DNA of 64,000 nt from Erythrophleum ivorense. Its lineage: Eukaryota; Streptophyta; Magnoliopsida; Fabales; Fabaceae. Below, piece by piece: positions 11,303 through 23,935 of the stretch; position 1 is the first letter of the stretch, and each line of letters begins with the position of its first letter. The stretch covers positions 620,001 to 684,000 of the forward strand of contig JAIUCV010000090.1 in the NCBI GenBank assembly GCA_026724425.1. Reading direction: 5' to 3'. The notes beneath the pieces were generated by a model, which did not search any database, was not told the origin of the DNA, and saw nothing but the letters and a program-made list of their open reading frames with translations. The translations under genes and the position numbers were made by a program.

Positions 11303-11678
11303 TCAAGATCCCATATGCATAGCATCCGTCCACATAGCTGCTGCTATATTTTCTCTCCAGTTATTAGCAGTCACTCTTTGCTGTTCTTGAGTACCATGAA
11401 GAACTTCTTCATCATTGTTCTCGTCGTCACCTCCTCCTTCAACACCATCAACACCATTTTCTCCGACAACAGTTTCTCCAGCAACAATTTCTTCAGGAAG
11501 AAATACGTCTGACCGACATTCCTTACGAAGATAATTATGTAAAACAACACATGCAAGGACTAACTCTGCTTGCGTCTTATAGGGAAATGGTGGTGCAGAT
11601 TTGAAGATGAAAAATCTTGATTTAAAAATGCCGAAGATTCGCTCTATGACATTTCGTAAGCAAGAATGACGATGGTTG
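11303..11678 (-). pseudogene. Harbinger transposase, last exon, C-terminal part (downstream of CACTA-1)
   Basis: Read on the minus strand this encodes NVIERIFGIFKSRF, which holds the third catalytic acidic residue (E), followed by ELVLACVVLHNYLRKE, the conserved end of HARBI1-type transposases, and an acidic tail. The stop is TGA at 11305-11303. The upstream half of the exon is at 20351-20480, separated by CACTA-1, whose TSD (TTG, 11676-11678) lies within the codons before the RHSCLRNV motif. Confidence 0.88.
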
Positions 11679-11682
11679 CACT

Positions 11683-12886
11683 ACAAAAAAAGTTCACATT
11701 GATAGCATAAGATGATAGCTCGTTTTACTGTACCGCTATCGTAGATGTGTTTAAAATGTAGTTTCTTAGTAATAGCGTTTTATAAACGCTATGATATGAT
11801 TACATTAAGCGGGAAGCTAAAATCACTTTAGTCCGCCAATAACTTAGCTAAAATCACTTTAGATCTCCCTCATTCTCACTTACTTTCCCTCATTTCTATC
11901 GAAAACCCTTTCAACCCTAACACCTCCATTTTCGACAAAATCTCTAATCCCTTCACCCAGACATCAATTAGCCAAAGTCGTGCCGCCGTTGAAGTAAGGT
12001 CGAGCTCTGCATTCGTCGGCGACCATAATTTCGCCGTTCTCTGTCGACATTGAGTCAAATCGAAGGCAAGTATGTCTTAACCTGATTTCTTTTCTTCGAA
12101 TTGACCTGATTGATGAATGTAAACAACCTCTCTGTGCGATTGTACCCTAAATTTGGCACGGGTGTATATGGTTTTTACTTGGTCGATTTGTGTAATCGTT
12201 TTCCCAGATTTTCGTTTCTTTTCTCGAGCTGTCTTGATTATAAACAACATTCTAAGTGATTGTAGTTAGCTGGATGTTCGATTTAGGGTGTATCTTTGCG
12301 AATGCAGTAGTTTACATGATTTTGATTTTAACTTCCCGAGCTACCATGATTAGAACCTGCATGAATTTGGTTTCCGTGTTAATCTTAACAACATTTCTAT
12401 GTGCCTGCTGCATGTTTCGGTCTGGAATTTGCGATACTTTAATGTTATTATCGGATATATAGAACCTAGCTTGTGGTTACTTGAGTTGTCTGAAAGTTGT
12501 GATGTCCGAGACTCGTGTTGTCTGAAACTTGTAGTTCTTCTGTTCTATAACCTTTGATTATAATTTGAAATTGTACTTATATATCTGAAACTTGTGGTTT
12601 TTCTTTTTTGCAAGCGTTGCTGAGTACAATATATCTGAATTGATGGTGTTTGTTTTAAATTGGTTAATCTAAAGTTTCAAGCTATCTAGAATGCTAGTTA
12701 GTGATATAATCAGCATCAAACAGCAACTGTTATTGTCATAAAATGAACTAAGTTGGCTTATATAATCACTCTTTATCTTTTATGTGATTGATTGTCTGAT
12801 ATTATCTGATGTATTTTTTTTTAATTCTGATATAGTCCTGAAAGGCTTTTATTATGATAAATTAAGGTTATATAAGGTTAGAAAAA
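11683..12886 (+). promoter_or_regulatory. CACTA-1 5' subterminal region and TNP2 leader
   Basis: The first 150 bases carry repeated short words around tagc (gatagcataagatgatagc, accgctatcg, aatagcg, aacgctatgatatg) in both orientations, as expected for transposase binding sites. Similar words occur at the other end (20010-20320). From about 11870 the sequence becomes leader-like, with a possible non-coding exon and a long intron leading to the first coding exon at 12887. No other gene is seen. Confidence 0.55.
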
Positions 12887-15800
12887 ATGGTATTGGCAAA
12901 GGACTGGGTGCATCTTCGCAGGTATGAATTTTCTGTGCATGTTAGTTAGGTATCAGTTAGTTTATGGAGTCTATCAAATTAAGTTTTCGTTGTATTATGC
13001 TATGAAGAGCGGATCCTGCCTATAAGAAAGGGGCTACAGATTTTGTGAGCGTTGTTAGTGCAGCTTTGGGAGATACCAATTTGATTATATGTCCATGTGT
13101 TGACTGTCGCAACCTAGCTCGTCACTTAGGCAGTACTGTAGTCGATCATCTCGTAATGAAGGGCATGGATGAGACTTACAAGATTAGAACTGATTGGTTT
13201 TACCATGAAGTAATTAACTCAGCAGCTGAAGGTGAAAGGAAAGAGAAACAGTGGAATGATGAGGTTTTTGAATTGTATGAAGCTGCGGCTTGTTTGGATC
13301 AAGATTTTAAGGGTGATTGGGATGAGATCGACGAGGATGATGATGGTAAGAAGGGAGATGACTTCTTAGCAAGACTAGCGGATGCTGAACAACCACTGTA
13401 CTCAGGATGTGCAAATCATAGCAAGTTGTCAGCTATAGTAACTTTGTTCAGACTTAAGACTCAGAATGGATGGTCAGACAAGAGCTTCAACGATCTGCTA
13501 GCAGCATTGAAGGACATGTTACCCAGTGAGAACGTGCTTCACTCCTCACTGTACGATGTGAAGAAGTTTTTCAAATCCTTTGATATGGGTTATCAAAGGA
13601 TTCACGCATGTGTAAATGACTGCTGCTTGTTTAGAAACAAGTACAAGAAGCTTGATAAGTGTCCAAAATGCAAAGCCCCAAGATGGAAGACCAACATGCA
13701 AACTGGTGCAGTAAAAAAAGGTGTGCCACAGAAGATATTGCGGTATTTTCCGGTAATCCCTCGACTGAAGAGGATGTTCCGATCCGAGCAAATGGCAAAA
13801 GATCTAAGATGGCATTTCAACAACAAAAGCACTGACGGAAAGCTGAGGCACCCTGTAGATTCTGTCACATGGTCTCAGATGGATGACAAATACCCATCCT
13901 TTGCAGCTGAAGAGAGGAACATGCGTTTGGGACTCTCAACAGATGGATTCAATCCATTCAATATGAAAAATACCAATTACAGCTGCTGGCCCGTTCTGTT
14001 AGTCAATTATAACTTGCCTCCTCATTTATGTATGAGGAAAGATAACATAATGCTTTCCCTGTTGATACCTGGTCCACAACAGCCAGGGAATAGCATAGAT
14101 ATCTACTTAGAACCATTGATAGATGATCTCAACCAGCTGTGGATGAAGGGAGAGTTAGTGTATGACGCGTACAGTAAATCAACTTTTACTCTTAGAGCAA
14201 TGTTGCTTTGGACGATCAGTGACTTTCCAGCCTATGGGAATCTAGCTGGATGCAAAGTGAAGGGCAAGTTGGGTTGTCCATTATGTGGAAAAAACACCGA
14301 CAGTATGTGGCTTAAGCATAGCAGAAAGCATGTCTATATGTGTCACAGAAAACATCTACCACCAGATCATACTTTCCGTGGAAAGAAGGCGTGGTTTGAT
14401 GGAAAGGTTGAGAATAGGAGAAAGAGTCGAATTTTAACAGGTCAAGAAATTTATCAAAACCTTAGGAATTTCAGAAATGACTTTGGAAATTTGAAAAAAT
14501 CTGCAAGGAAGAGAAAAAGGTCTGATTGTACTGAAGTATGCTCTGATAATGAGGATGAATACAGTGAATCAGAAGATGAGGAAGAGGAAGAAGTGGAAGT
14601 GGATATGGAGGAGTTATCCAGATGGAAGAAAAGATCAATTTTTTTCAGTCTACCATATTGGGAGGTATAATCTATTGCCCCATATATTTTTATATTATAT
14701 CAATCAGGCTCTGTTTAATTTTAGTTTTGTTTACTATGTGTGTTGGTTAGGAGCTTCCAGTAAGGCATAACCTAGATGTAATGCATGTGGAGAGAAATGT
14801 GGCTGCAAGTATTGTAGCTACTTTATTGCAAGGTGGGAAGTCAAAAGACGGTCTGGCTGCTCGTAAAGATTTGGAGGCGCTTGGTCTGAGGAAGGATTTA
14901 CACCCTAGACTTATTGGGAAACGAACATACCTTCCTCCATCACCTTGCAACTTGTCCAAGAGTGAGAAGAATATTTTCTGTAAGCGATTGTATGACTTTA
15001 AAGGCCCAGATGGATACTGCTCAAACATTTCGAGATGTGTATCATTAGAGGACTGTAAGATTGGAGGGTTAAAATCACATGACTATCATGTGTTGATGCA
15101 GCAGCTCCTGCCAATTGCGCTTAGAGGTCTGTTACCAAAAGGTCCTAGAGTGGCAATCACACGACTATGTGCATTTTTCAACCACTTATGTCAGCGTGTA
15201 ATTGATATGGAGCAGATCCTAGAAATGGAGGCTGAGATCGTCGACACTCTATGTCTGTTTGAAAGATATTTCCCTCCAACCTTCTTTGACATCATGATTC
15301 ATTTGACAATGCATCTAGGACGGGAAGCTCGGCTAGGTGGACCAGTCCATTTTAGATGGATGTACCCATTTGAAAGGTATTATATTTATGTTTGTCTTTA
15401 TTACATTGTTCAATATTTACTAACTTTTTATTTTTTGGCTAATTGCTACACACTTGTCAGGTACATGAAAGTTCTAAAAGATTTTGTGAGAAATCATGCA
15501 AAGCCTGAAGGGTGTATTGCTGAGTCATACCTAGCTGATGAATGCATGAAGTTTTGTGCTGATTTTTTGAAAAAAACAACAAGTGTGGAGGAAAAACTGG
15601 ATAGAAACACTGAGTATGAGAACAACGCAATCTTGGAGGGACGTCCAATCTCTGCAGGCAAGTCAATTAATCTAACTGAAATGGAGAAAAAAATTGCCCA
15701 TCTTGCTGTCATCCAGAATTTGGCTGTTGTAGAACCGTTTGTAGAGTAAGTCACAAGAGTTAAATATTTTTAATTCTGATTACTAGTAAAGTTAGTAACA

Positions 15801-16630
15801 TACTGAATCCTTTCATTTTTTTTTTTTGCATTTACAAGTGAGCACCTGCAGTATCTTCAGGCAACCAATGGAAGATGTAGACGAGATGCATCATTCTTAT
15901 GGAGTATGCATACTCAGAATTTTGCGGCTTGGCTAAAAGAACAGGCTAGTAAAGTTTCTAATCATTCTGAATTTACTTATAATGATACGTTTATGCATAC
16001 ATATATGTCTCTGACTTATAATTTTTTTTTTTTTTAAAGATACCTCTTGATTCAACACAACATGGGGAAACGCTTAAGTGGATTGCATATGGTCCACGTA
16101 GCTCTGCTAGGTCATATACAGGTTACATAGTGAATGACCAGAGGTTTCGAACAATCTCAGTAGATAGGAAAAGTCAGAATAGTGGGGTGTTATATGAGGC
16201 AACAGCAGTTTGTAGATCTAGTGCGAAAGACAGTAACCAAGTTTCTGCGGTAGTATCCTACTATGGCATGATAACTGACATTGTATTATTGGATTACAAT
16301 GTCTTTTATGTTCCGTTATTCCGGTGTCAATGGGCAGTGTTGGGAAATGGAGTGAAGATAGACGATGGTTTCACACTAGTTAATTTAAATCATAGTCAAG
16401 TTTCGTTTCTAAAGGACCCATACATATTAGCCTCCCAAGCCAAGCAAATCTTTTACTCTAGGGAAGACGAGTCATCAAGTTGGCATGTTGTCATGAGATG
16501 GTCTTCAAGAAGATATTCTGATGAAGACAGGACTGCAGACATTGGTCCACTGCCATCAAATCTTCAACTGGATATTGACATAGATGAAGCTGAAAATGCT
16601 CGGACTGATTGTGAAGGAATATATGTGTGA
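12887..16630 (+). CDS. CACTA-1 TNP2-type transposase
   Basis: This multi-exon gene encodes the DDE-type transposase that cuts and joins CACTA ends. Likely exons are 12887-12921, 13008-14664, 14751-15376, 15461-15745, 15839 to about 15950, and 16040-16630, most with GT-AG borders. The fourth to fifth junction joins cleanly, and the fifth donor may be GC. Domains in order: transposase-associated domain with the pair CPCVDCRN (13090-13120); the TNP2 core with LGLSTDGFNPFNMKN (about 13927-13971), LLWTISDFPAYGNLAG and HNLDVMHVERN (about 14769-14801); DUF4218 with GGPVHFRWMYPFERYM; and DUF4216 with VPLFRCQWAVLGNGVK. An acidic insert lies at about 14521-14630. No internal stop was seen within the exons, so it may be intact. 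The start is set by the short first exon MVLAKDWVHLRR, typical of the family. Confidence 0.85.
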
Positions 16631-16712
16631 ATATATGTGTGAATGCTTCTTGATCATTACAGAATTTAAGTGTTACAACTCATGAATGTTAATTTGTTTC
16701 AGGTGAATTAGG

Positions 16713-19622
16713 ATGGTTCGTGGTGGAAATAAAAAGGGAGGAAGCAGAAAAACAAAAAAGAAGAGTGATGATGAGCCAGAATATGTGGGTACCGTTGAGC
16801 CACCACAGGTAGAACCAGAACTCCAATTACAAGATGACCATGAAAAAGAAGGCCAGCAGCATCAATCTCAATCAGATACAGGTCAAATGTCGAAGGAGAA
16901 AGTGGTTGATGATGAGGAGCCTGAAGGCGAGCTTGAATTACTCGAAAAAAATTCAAATGCAGACAAGCATAATCGTAAGAGAAAGCGAGGACCAACCAAG
17001 ATGAACTACATTAACAAGGATCCAAACATGAGAATTCATGTAGATTATACTGCCATGGGAGATCCTTATGGTGATGGTTCTGTGAAGCTGTCATCATACC
17101 TAGGTATATTGGCGCGGGAACACGTTCCTATCACACTTGAGCGTTGGACAAAACTTCCTGAAGAGTCGAAGACACTTCTCATGAAATCCATCCAGGTGAT
17201 AGATTCTTTTAGTTTTCTGTTCGCTAATTCTTTTAGTTTTCCAGGTGATACATTTCAATTTACTGTTTGTTTTTGTGAGATATTATAGGCTAGGTTTGAC
17301 GTAGATGTAGACGTCCATAGGAATGCACTCCTTACGCAGATTGGAGGTTTGTGGAGGTCATCAAAATCACGCACTGTGAAAGCGATTCTTGAAGCTGAGA
17401 ATACCCAACAAAGGATGAATCTTCGCCCTACTAATGCTTCTCCATTTGAGTGGTGTAGATTTGTGAAGAAAAAAACCAGCCCCGAGTTTAAGGTAACATT
17501 TTTGAATTGTGATATAATAGATATGAGACAATAGTTTACATATTAACATTCGTCTATTAGGCTGTAAGTGATAGCTACAAGGAGAGAAGGAACAAGCAGA
17601 TTCCTCATACCTGTAGTCGCAAAGGAATGGTTAGGCTTACACAACAAATGGTAAATATACTACAATTTAGATTTGTTTACTTATTCTGCTTCTAGCCCAG
17701 CTAATGTCAAATACTGACACTTTATATTTGAATATTTATGTGAATATCATAGAAAAGTGAGAGTAAAGACCCATTAGAAGTAGATAGGTTACAGGTTTGG
17801 ATCAAGTCACGTACCAAAAAGGATGGAACTCCAGTGAATAATCAGGCTGCTGATAAGATTGTAAGTTCTCAATTTTGTAATGATTTTGGTTTTTTTTTTG
17901 CGTTGTTCTGACAAGTTGAATAACTTGAATATGTATCTTCTGATCTGTAGAAGAAGGCAACTGAGATTGTTAATAGTGACTCTCCATCGAGTACAACAAA
18001 TCCAGGTGCAGATTCACTAACACGACTCTTAGGCGAGGATAATCCTGGACGAATGAGGGCAATGGGCAGAAACATAACGAAGACCAAATTAGCTTGTTTG
18101 CAAGTGAATCTAAAGTGTATGAATGAGATGCAAGATCAGCAAGTTAAGTTGATACAAGAGGTCAATGAGTTAAGATATGAACTTGCCAAATACAAGGACC
18201 AGGTAAATCACTTGTCTATTTAAGAATAAGAACATGAGTAATCCTGAAGTAGTATATGATTTTGTGATTTTAATTTTATGCATATTACAGAGACAAGACC
18301 CTGAAGTTGGTGAAAACTCAGCAGCGAGAGTACGAAGTCTTATTTATTAATTAACAGTTTGACATTCATTTAGTAAGTGTTCTTTCTTAATTTACAGTTT
18401 AACATTTTTTTGCCTAACATACATTTTGTAGAGTGTGAACAAGAAAGCACAGCCAAAGTGTCTCTTGATTGATTGGTTTGAGGATGGTTCTTCAACAAAC
18501 GTTGCTGAGGGGCGTATATATTATACTGATCCGTTGGAATTGGTGAATGACAGTCCATTAGGCCCATCCGATTTAAAAGTCTTGGTTGAAACTGCTATAG
18601 TACCAGAAGCAGATCTCTGGAGATCAACGACTAAGATGTTCACCATCGAGGATGCTGTTGGACATATGGTTGCATGGCCAGCAAAAAAGGTGATTAACCT
18701 TGAAAGTGGGCAAGAACCACGAGACAATACCCTGGTAAAGTTTACTTCTCTGTCTCATATCAGTTAGGTTTATAAGCTGGTCATGCATTGGTGAATATAA
18801 GTTATATTGTTATATGATTGTGTTTGACAGGATCAGAGCTCAGATCATAACATGAACAAATGCAAACTGCTAGATTTGTCTACAGATAGTCTAATTGTTG
18901 CTGAAGGACGTTGGGAGTCGAAAGATCCAAAAGCTTTGGTTAATGGAATTCCAATCGGATCAAAGGGAGTTAAAGTATTTCTGGAAGTGGTTCATTTACC
19001 TGAGACATTTGTATGGAAGCCTACAATGGAGAAGTCACACTTGGAAGATTGTTTGAACTCTTTTGTAGCATGGCCTGTTAACAAAATTGTCTTCGAAGGC
19101 GCCACTGATGCAACAAGTCAGAAAACGCAAGTTGAGAAGTCTCAAATAGCAGTGGAAAAATCTCCAAAAAAGAAAACTCAACTACCTTCGCAGTCCCCTA
19201 CTCGAAGATCTCCGGTAATTGTTTTCAATTGGTTATATAGTTGTTTCTGGATTAATTCTATCTGTATGAAATGCTTTAAGATGGTTATGAAGTTGCTTCT
19301 GATTTTAATTATCTATGTACTCAATTGTAAACATGACAGCGTAAACATGGCCAAGAAGTTATCAAGGAAAATCAGAAGTGCATGTTCATATATGGATATC
19401 AAAGGAGGGAAGCGGGTTGTTGCAGAAGGACGTGTGCATTCAACCGATCCACGGAAAATGGTCCACTGTGTTCCCTTGGGGCCTAATGCAGCTAGTGTGT
19501 GGGTTGATGTAGTGAAGGTAGATGATGCAGTAGTTTGGAGGCAATCAGATGAAATGGCGATTATTAAAGATGCACATGGTTCACCTATTGCATGGCCATT
19601 GGATAAATTGGTCTTCTATTGA
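16713..19622 (+). CDS. CACTA-1 second gene: Transposase_24-like protein with three DUF8039-like repeats
   Basis: It lies 82 bp downstream of TNP2 in the same direction, the place of the accessory DNA-binding gene in plant CACTA elements. The first exon (16713 to about 17194) starts with a basic, Lys/Arg-rich stretch and continues to RWTKLPEESKTLLMKSIQ. Later exons near 17290-17491, 17562-17649, 17754-17861, 17951-18202 and 18432-18734 carry SPFEWCRFVKKKTSPEF, SYKERRNKQIPHTCSRKG and a coiled coil around LACLQVNLKCMNEMQ, the layout of Transposase_24. The last part has three units of about 75 residues with VAEGR at the start and a WP motif near the end (18435-18700, 18852-19100, 19390-19620). 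Such units match DUF8039 in form. The role is probably binding of subterminal repeats, which is inferred from position. Exon borders are approximate. Confidence 0.72.
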
Positions 19623-20346
19623 AATTTATCACAACTGAGGTAAGTGTTGTATATAATGCTGGTGCTTTTGTATTAGATTTTACTGCGGTTATCAGAAACT
19701 GATGTAAAAAGTGTTGATTGTTGCAGGGAATGAAGAAATTTGGTCCAGGTTAGCTAGTTTTTATTAACTAGCTTGTTGTATTTTCATGCTTTGAGACTTT
19801 GTTATGTATGCTGGATGAATCTGTACACTTGTTTGATATGTTTGGTGGTTAATCTCAGACTTATGTTATGAATTACTTAATTTCTATATAACAGGTTTCT
19901 GTTTTTACATTATATATGCAGAATAGTGTATTTTGGTAAAAGAAAAGTGTATTATGACAAAAGAATAGATAGCTTATTGAAAAATATATAATAGCAAAAA
20001 AAAATGTTATATTCGAATACCATAGCACGGTATATTATAGGTTATAGATAAGTACGGTATTACAGCATTCGGTAAAGCTATAGTAAAGTGTATTACCACA
20101 ATAGAAAATTGCTATTGTAGGATGAACTATCATAGCACGAAATACGAAAATATGAAGTGCTATTAAAAACAAATAAGAACGGTTAGTTATTGCTATGATA
20201 TAAGAACATATCACAGCATACAAAAATAGTGCTATCGTATGGGTCGCACCTACCATAGCTGCGGCGGATATAGCATTTATTAAAACGCTATGTATTACAT
20301 ACTATAGCTTTTTTTCCCCGCTAACAATGTGAGCTTTTTTTGTAGT
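19623..20346. promoter_or_regulatory. CACTA-1 3' untranslated and subterminal region
   Basis: No gene is seen. From about 19980 short words recur in both orientations (ccatagcacgg, ctatcatagcacg, gctattgtagg, accatagctgcggcgg). They match the type of words at the opposite end and are probably transposase binding sites. Confidence 0.5.
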
Positions 20347-20350
20347 GTTG

Positions 20351-20480
20351 AATAACTCATTTTGATTGACGGGATCTTTTCCTTGTCCTCTAAACTATTG
20401 GAGATGATAACGAGTACTTCGAAATGGAGCTAGGAAATTACGACGATTGGCATAGCCACAATCAACCAAATAAAATTTTC
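20351..20480 (-). pseudogene. Harbinger transposase, last exon, N-terminal part (between CACTA-1 and CACTA-2)
   Basis: The minus strand reads GKFYLVDCGYANRRNFLAPF after a good acceptor (gaaattgtag, exon start at 20480), a typical HARBI1 segment between the second and third catalytic residues. A TAG stop follows the RYHLQ motif where a glutamate codon is expected, so this copy carries a nonsense change. The exon continues at 11678. Confidence 0.85.
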
Positions 20481-20544
20481 CTACAATTTCAGCGAGAATG
20501 CAAATATGAGTGAGGAAATTGATTAAAATACACTACAAGAAATA

Positions 20545-21050
20545 TAGGCAATTTGCGACGGAAACTTACGTCGCAATTCCGTCGCAAAGGGCCATTTGCG
20601 ACGGAATTGCGAGGAAAGCATTTCCGTCGCAATTTGTTCGTCGCAATGAAGATTCCGTCGCAAATCCCTCGCAAAATTGCGACGGAGTAAGTTCCGTCGC
20701 AAGTTTGCGAGGGAATTTATTCCGTCGCAAATTTGCGACGGATTTGCGACAATCATTATTCCGTCGCAAATTTGCAATGGAGTTGCGATGGAATTAATTC
20801 CGTCGCAACTTTGCGACGGATTTGCGCCGATCAATATTCCGTCGCAAATTTGCGAGGGAATATAATCCGTCGCAACCTTGCGAGGGAATATAATCCGTCG
20901 CAAAATTGCGACGGAATATAATCCGTCGCAAGGTTGCAAGGGAAAATGCTCCGTCGCAAGGTTGCGAGGGAAAATTCTCCGTCGCAATTTTGCGACGACG
21001 GGAATTCCGTCGCAGGTTTGCGATGGAGCATTTTCCATCGCAACTAATAA
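20545..21050. repeat. CACTA-2 left subterminal array of TTGCGACGG/CCGTCGCAA motifs
   Basis: The motif tttgcgacggaa and variants such as ttgcgaggga recur every 15-30 bases in alternating orientation. These are probably binding sites for the element's DNA-binding protein, as known for subterminal motifs of En/Spm. Each motif contains CG dinucleotides, so DNA methylation could alter binding. Long ORFs across the array come from the repeat itself and are not genes. Confidence 0.85.
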
Positions 21051-21230
21051 TATTTAAATTTTTTTTTTAAAATTTTTTTTTTAAAATTTTTTTCAGTTAT
21101 TAAATTGTTTTTTAAATTTTTTTTTTAATAATAAAAAATTATAATTAAAAAAACGAAAATCAGATTAAAAAAATTTTGTTCAAATATCAATAAAAACATT
21201 AAAAATATTCATAAATAACATTAAAAAGAA

Positions 21231-22885
21231 CTAAAATTCCGGAGATTGTCCGCTGGTTCTGGTCTGATCCGGTCCGCTCGGTTCGCCCCCGGGTTGCTGC
21301 TGGTTTGGACGCATCCAGGCCAAAATCTCCCTGAGCTTGGGATCCGAGGCGCCCAAGTAATCGAACACCTCCTCGAACGACTCAACCTTCGACTTTGTTG
21401 CTTCCAATTCTGACTGTGTTGCAATCAATTTATCCTGCAACTGAGCAACCTCGAGGGAATCTTGGAGCCGACTTGAAGCGGAACCGCAGGCAGTATCAAT
21501 TTGAGAGGTTAGAGAACCCCCCCCCCCCCCCAAATCTTCCCCTTTCTACGGGGAGCGGACTGAAAAACAAAAAAAAACAATAGAATTAAAAAACCAACAA
21601 AATACATAAGAATGAAAATAATTTAAACAATATTATACAAATATACCTGAATAAAAATCTTGTTCTTCGTGGCCACAGAAGAAGCGGAAGCGATACTCGC
21701 CGGATCATCATTCTGAGTCAACTCTTGTAGTTTCGAGTTGACATCATTGTAGAGCTCCTCAGACTCAACATCGAGGAAAGTGCCATCCGGTTTCCGCTTC
21801 ACCTCCTCGAGAACTGCCAGCCAATCCATCTCGGAATCCCCTCGTTGCTCGGCCTATAAAATAAAAATAATTTTGATTTGATAAAAATAATTAAATATTA
21901 AAAAAAAATAATTTTAAAAAATAATTTTAAAAAACTTACAAGGATTTCGCCGCGACGAAGGAATGAAGTTCGGCCGGATCGATGTGTAGATTTGCTGCTG
22001 CTCTTCGCCCGAGCGGATTTGCTGCTGTCACTCCGTCTCAGGTGAACAGGATCCTTCCAATATGCAACCAAGCCCTTCCACACGTCAGGGCTAAAGTGTA
22101 GTGGCTTGGCAGCATCTCCCTTGGCGAGCCACAACTTCTTCCACCGAGACACCATGTCGGGCAACCGTAGCGGTGATGGCAGAATCCCAATGATACGTGT
22201 GCTTAAACCAAAAAAAAAAACAATAATAAAATGTTAGAAATCAGCAATAAGAAAATATTTTTAAAAAGTAAATAGAAATTAACATTATACTTACAGCAAA
22301 AGTACAAAACCAGCGTTGGAGAGCGGATTCCTTCACATCCTTCCACCGGCCAAAAGCATCTTGGTAATCTTTTTCAAAGATTTCCGTAACTGCTGAGGCG
22401 ACGGATGAATCATGAGTGAACCTGAAAAAGAAAACAATACACTTTAACGTTAGAAAATATACAATATAAAATAAAACAAAAACTAACAAAAATTAAAAAA
22501 ATATATACCAAAATGTTCTCGGTGGGCGGTGTGGATGAAGACGAGGGAGGAGCTCATGACCGGGCTCATCCAAAATTTCCCGAATAGCCGCATAAAATGG
22601 GGCTCTACCGGCCTCAATCGCGGCCTCAATTTGGGCTGCAGGACGAGGTGGGGACGGAGACCGAGACCGTGTCGGCTGGTGCTGCTCCTGTCCCGTAGAA
22701 CCATGGGAACTACTAGTTCGGGCCCTGGAACCCCCGGAACCTCCCGTAGGCCGACTGCTGTGGGCCCGGAAACCAACACGGGGGGTTCCTCCCTGACCCC
22801 CGGATCCGCCCCTACCCCCGGATCCGCCGGAACCCTCGGATCCACTCCGATTCAGAAACTCTCTGTAACTGTTTTCTTGATCCAT
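21231..22885 (-). CDS. CACTA-2 Transposase_24-like (TnpA-position) protein
   Basis: Five minus-strand exons are supported: 22885-22509, 22421-22295, 22201-21940, 21853-21647 and 21559-21231, with good GT-AG borders. The N-terminus MDQENSYREFLNRSGSEG leads into a Gly/Ser/Pro-rich region, then FEKDYQDAFGRWKDVKESAL, MVSRWKKLWLAKGD and KPLHFSPDVWKGLVAYWKDP, the pattern of Ptta/En-Spm Transposase_24 proteins. The C-terminus is coiled coil (LQDKLIATQSELEATKSKVE). The role is presumed binding to the TTGCGACGG subterminal motifs. A run of 14 C at about 21519-21532 lies within the last exon and is a likely site of frame error. The related fragment at 61750-62080 lacks that long run. Confidence 0.7.
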
Positions 22886-23520
22886 CTGCAACAAATTAAA
22901 CGGATAAAATTAGAAGTAACAAAAATAATTTGAAACTTAATCAAAAACCAAAAATTCAAAAACCAAAATCTAGAAATAAAAAACCAAAAATTCAAAAACT
23001 AAAAATCATCTAACTAATTTAATCACATAACCATAATTTAATCATCTAATAACAATAATTTAATGATTTACAATAATTAAAAACATAAAATTAGAAGTAA
23101 CTAAATTAGAAACCAAAAATAATAATTTGAAAATAATAATTTGCATTTTTTATATTAGACCAAAAAACTAAAAACTCGAAAAAACACAAATCAAATTTTT
23201 CTTAAAACTAAAATCTACAACAAAATCACAAGCCAAAAATTCAAAAACCAAAACCTAAAAATCAAAAACCAAAAATTCAAAAACAAAAAATCCTCTAACT
23301 AAAGGATTTTAACTAAAAATCCTCTAACTAAAAATCGCACACTTAATTTTAACTCCACAATATTTTAACTCCATAATATTTTAACTAAAAATCCTCTAAC
23401 CAAAATCTAAAAATCCTCTAACTAATAATCGCACACCTAATTTAATCACATAACTAAACTATTCATTTAAATAATTTAATCATAAAATAAAGATAATTTA
23501 AATATTTACAATAATTAAAA
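22886..23520. other. AT-rich low-complexity stretch upstream of the Transposase_24-like gene
   Basis: Words such as aaaaccaaaaattcaaaaac and ctaactaaaaatcctc repeat with small variations. No coding frame is supported. On the minus strand it would be a long leader intron between the GC-rich leader (23528-23920) and the start codon at 22885. Confidence 0.5.
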
Positions 23521-23527
23521 AAATAAT

Positions 23528-23935
23528 ACCGTGGAAGAGGAGGCGTGGGGAAGAGGAGGCGCGGGGAAGAGGAGGGAGACGGCGGCGGCGCGGAGGCGCG
23601 GGGAAGAGAAGGCGCAGAGAAGAGGAGGCGCGGGGAAGAGGGGAGGCGCGGAGGCGCGGAGAAGAGGAGGCGCGGGGAAGAGGGAAGAGGGGAGGCGCGG
23701 AATTGAGGAGGGAGACGGCGGCGGCGCGGAGGCGCGGGGAAGAGGAGGCGCGGGAAAGAGGGGAGGCGCGGGGAAGAGGAGGGAGACGGCGGCGGCGCGG
23801 AGGCGAGGTGAAGAAGAGGGAGACGGCGGGGGCACGGAGGCGCGGGGAAGAGAGGAGGCGCGGGGAAGAGGGGAGGCGCGGGGAAGAGGAGGGAGACGGC
23901 GGCGGCGCGAAACACAGAAGAAAACGGCGGCGGCG
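23528..23935 (-). repeat. GC-rich minisatellite (ggaggcgcggggaagag units), probable leader of the Transposase_24-like gene
   Basis: Purine-rich units of about 18-35 bp are repeated many times, with interspersed gagacggcggcggcgcgg. The minus strand gives Pro/Arg/Ser-rich frames of 150-283 codons, which I treat as artefacts of the repeat. Its place just before an AT-rich intron-like stretch and the gene suggests a transcribed GC-rich leader. Confidence 0.55.

Larger units (their letters stand above)
11679..20347 (+). mobile_element. CACTA-1, complete En/Spm-type DNA transposon (8.67 kb)
   Basis: The ends are CACTACAAAAAAAGTTCACA and its complement (28-bp inverted repeats with about two mismatches). 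TTG is duplicated on both sides (11676-11678, 20348-20350), the expected 3-bp CACTA duplication. It carries a TNP2-type transposase gene (12887-16630) followed in the same direction by a second gene with Transposase_24-like and DUF8039-like parts (16713-19622). It is unrelated in subterminal sequence to CACTA-2 and CACTA-3. Its host site is an exon of the Harbinger transposase, so it is younger than the Harbinger. Confidence 0.95.

Noticed and set aside
11294..11556. Small plus- and minus-strand frames near the Harbinger end
   Set aside because: The plus frame is a shadow of the last transposase exon. The minus frame 11556-11371 is a wrong-frame reading of the same exon.
20545..21040. Regular repeats that could suggest a CRISPR array
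   Set aside because: Motifs alternate orientation, spacing is irregular, there are no unique equal-length spacers and no cas genes, and the context is a eukaryotic transposon.
20489..21043. Multiple RRNCDGI-type open frames, also at 24700-25000, 29290-29520, 55088-55492 and 60561-61067
   Set aside because: They are translations of the subterminal repeat array (TTGCGACGGAAT gives CDGI or RRNC) and appear on both strands.
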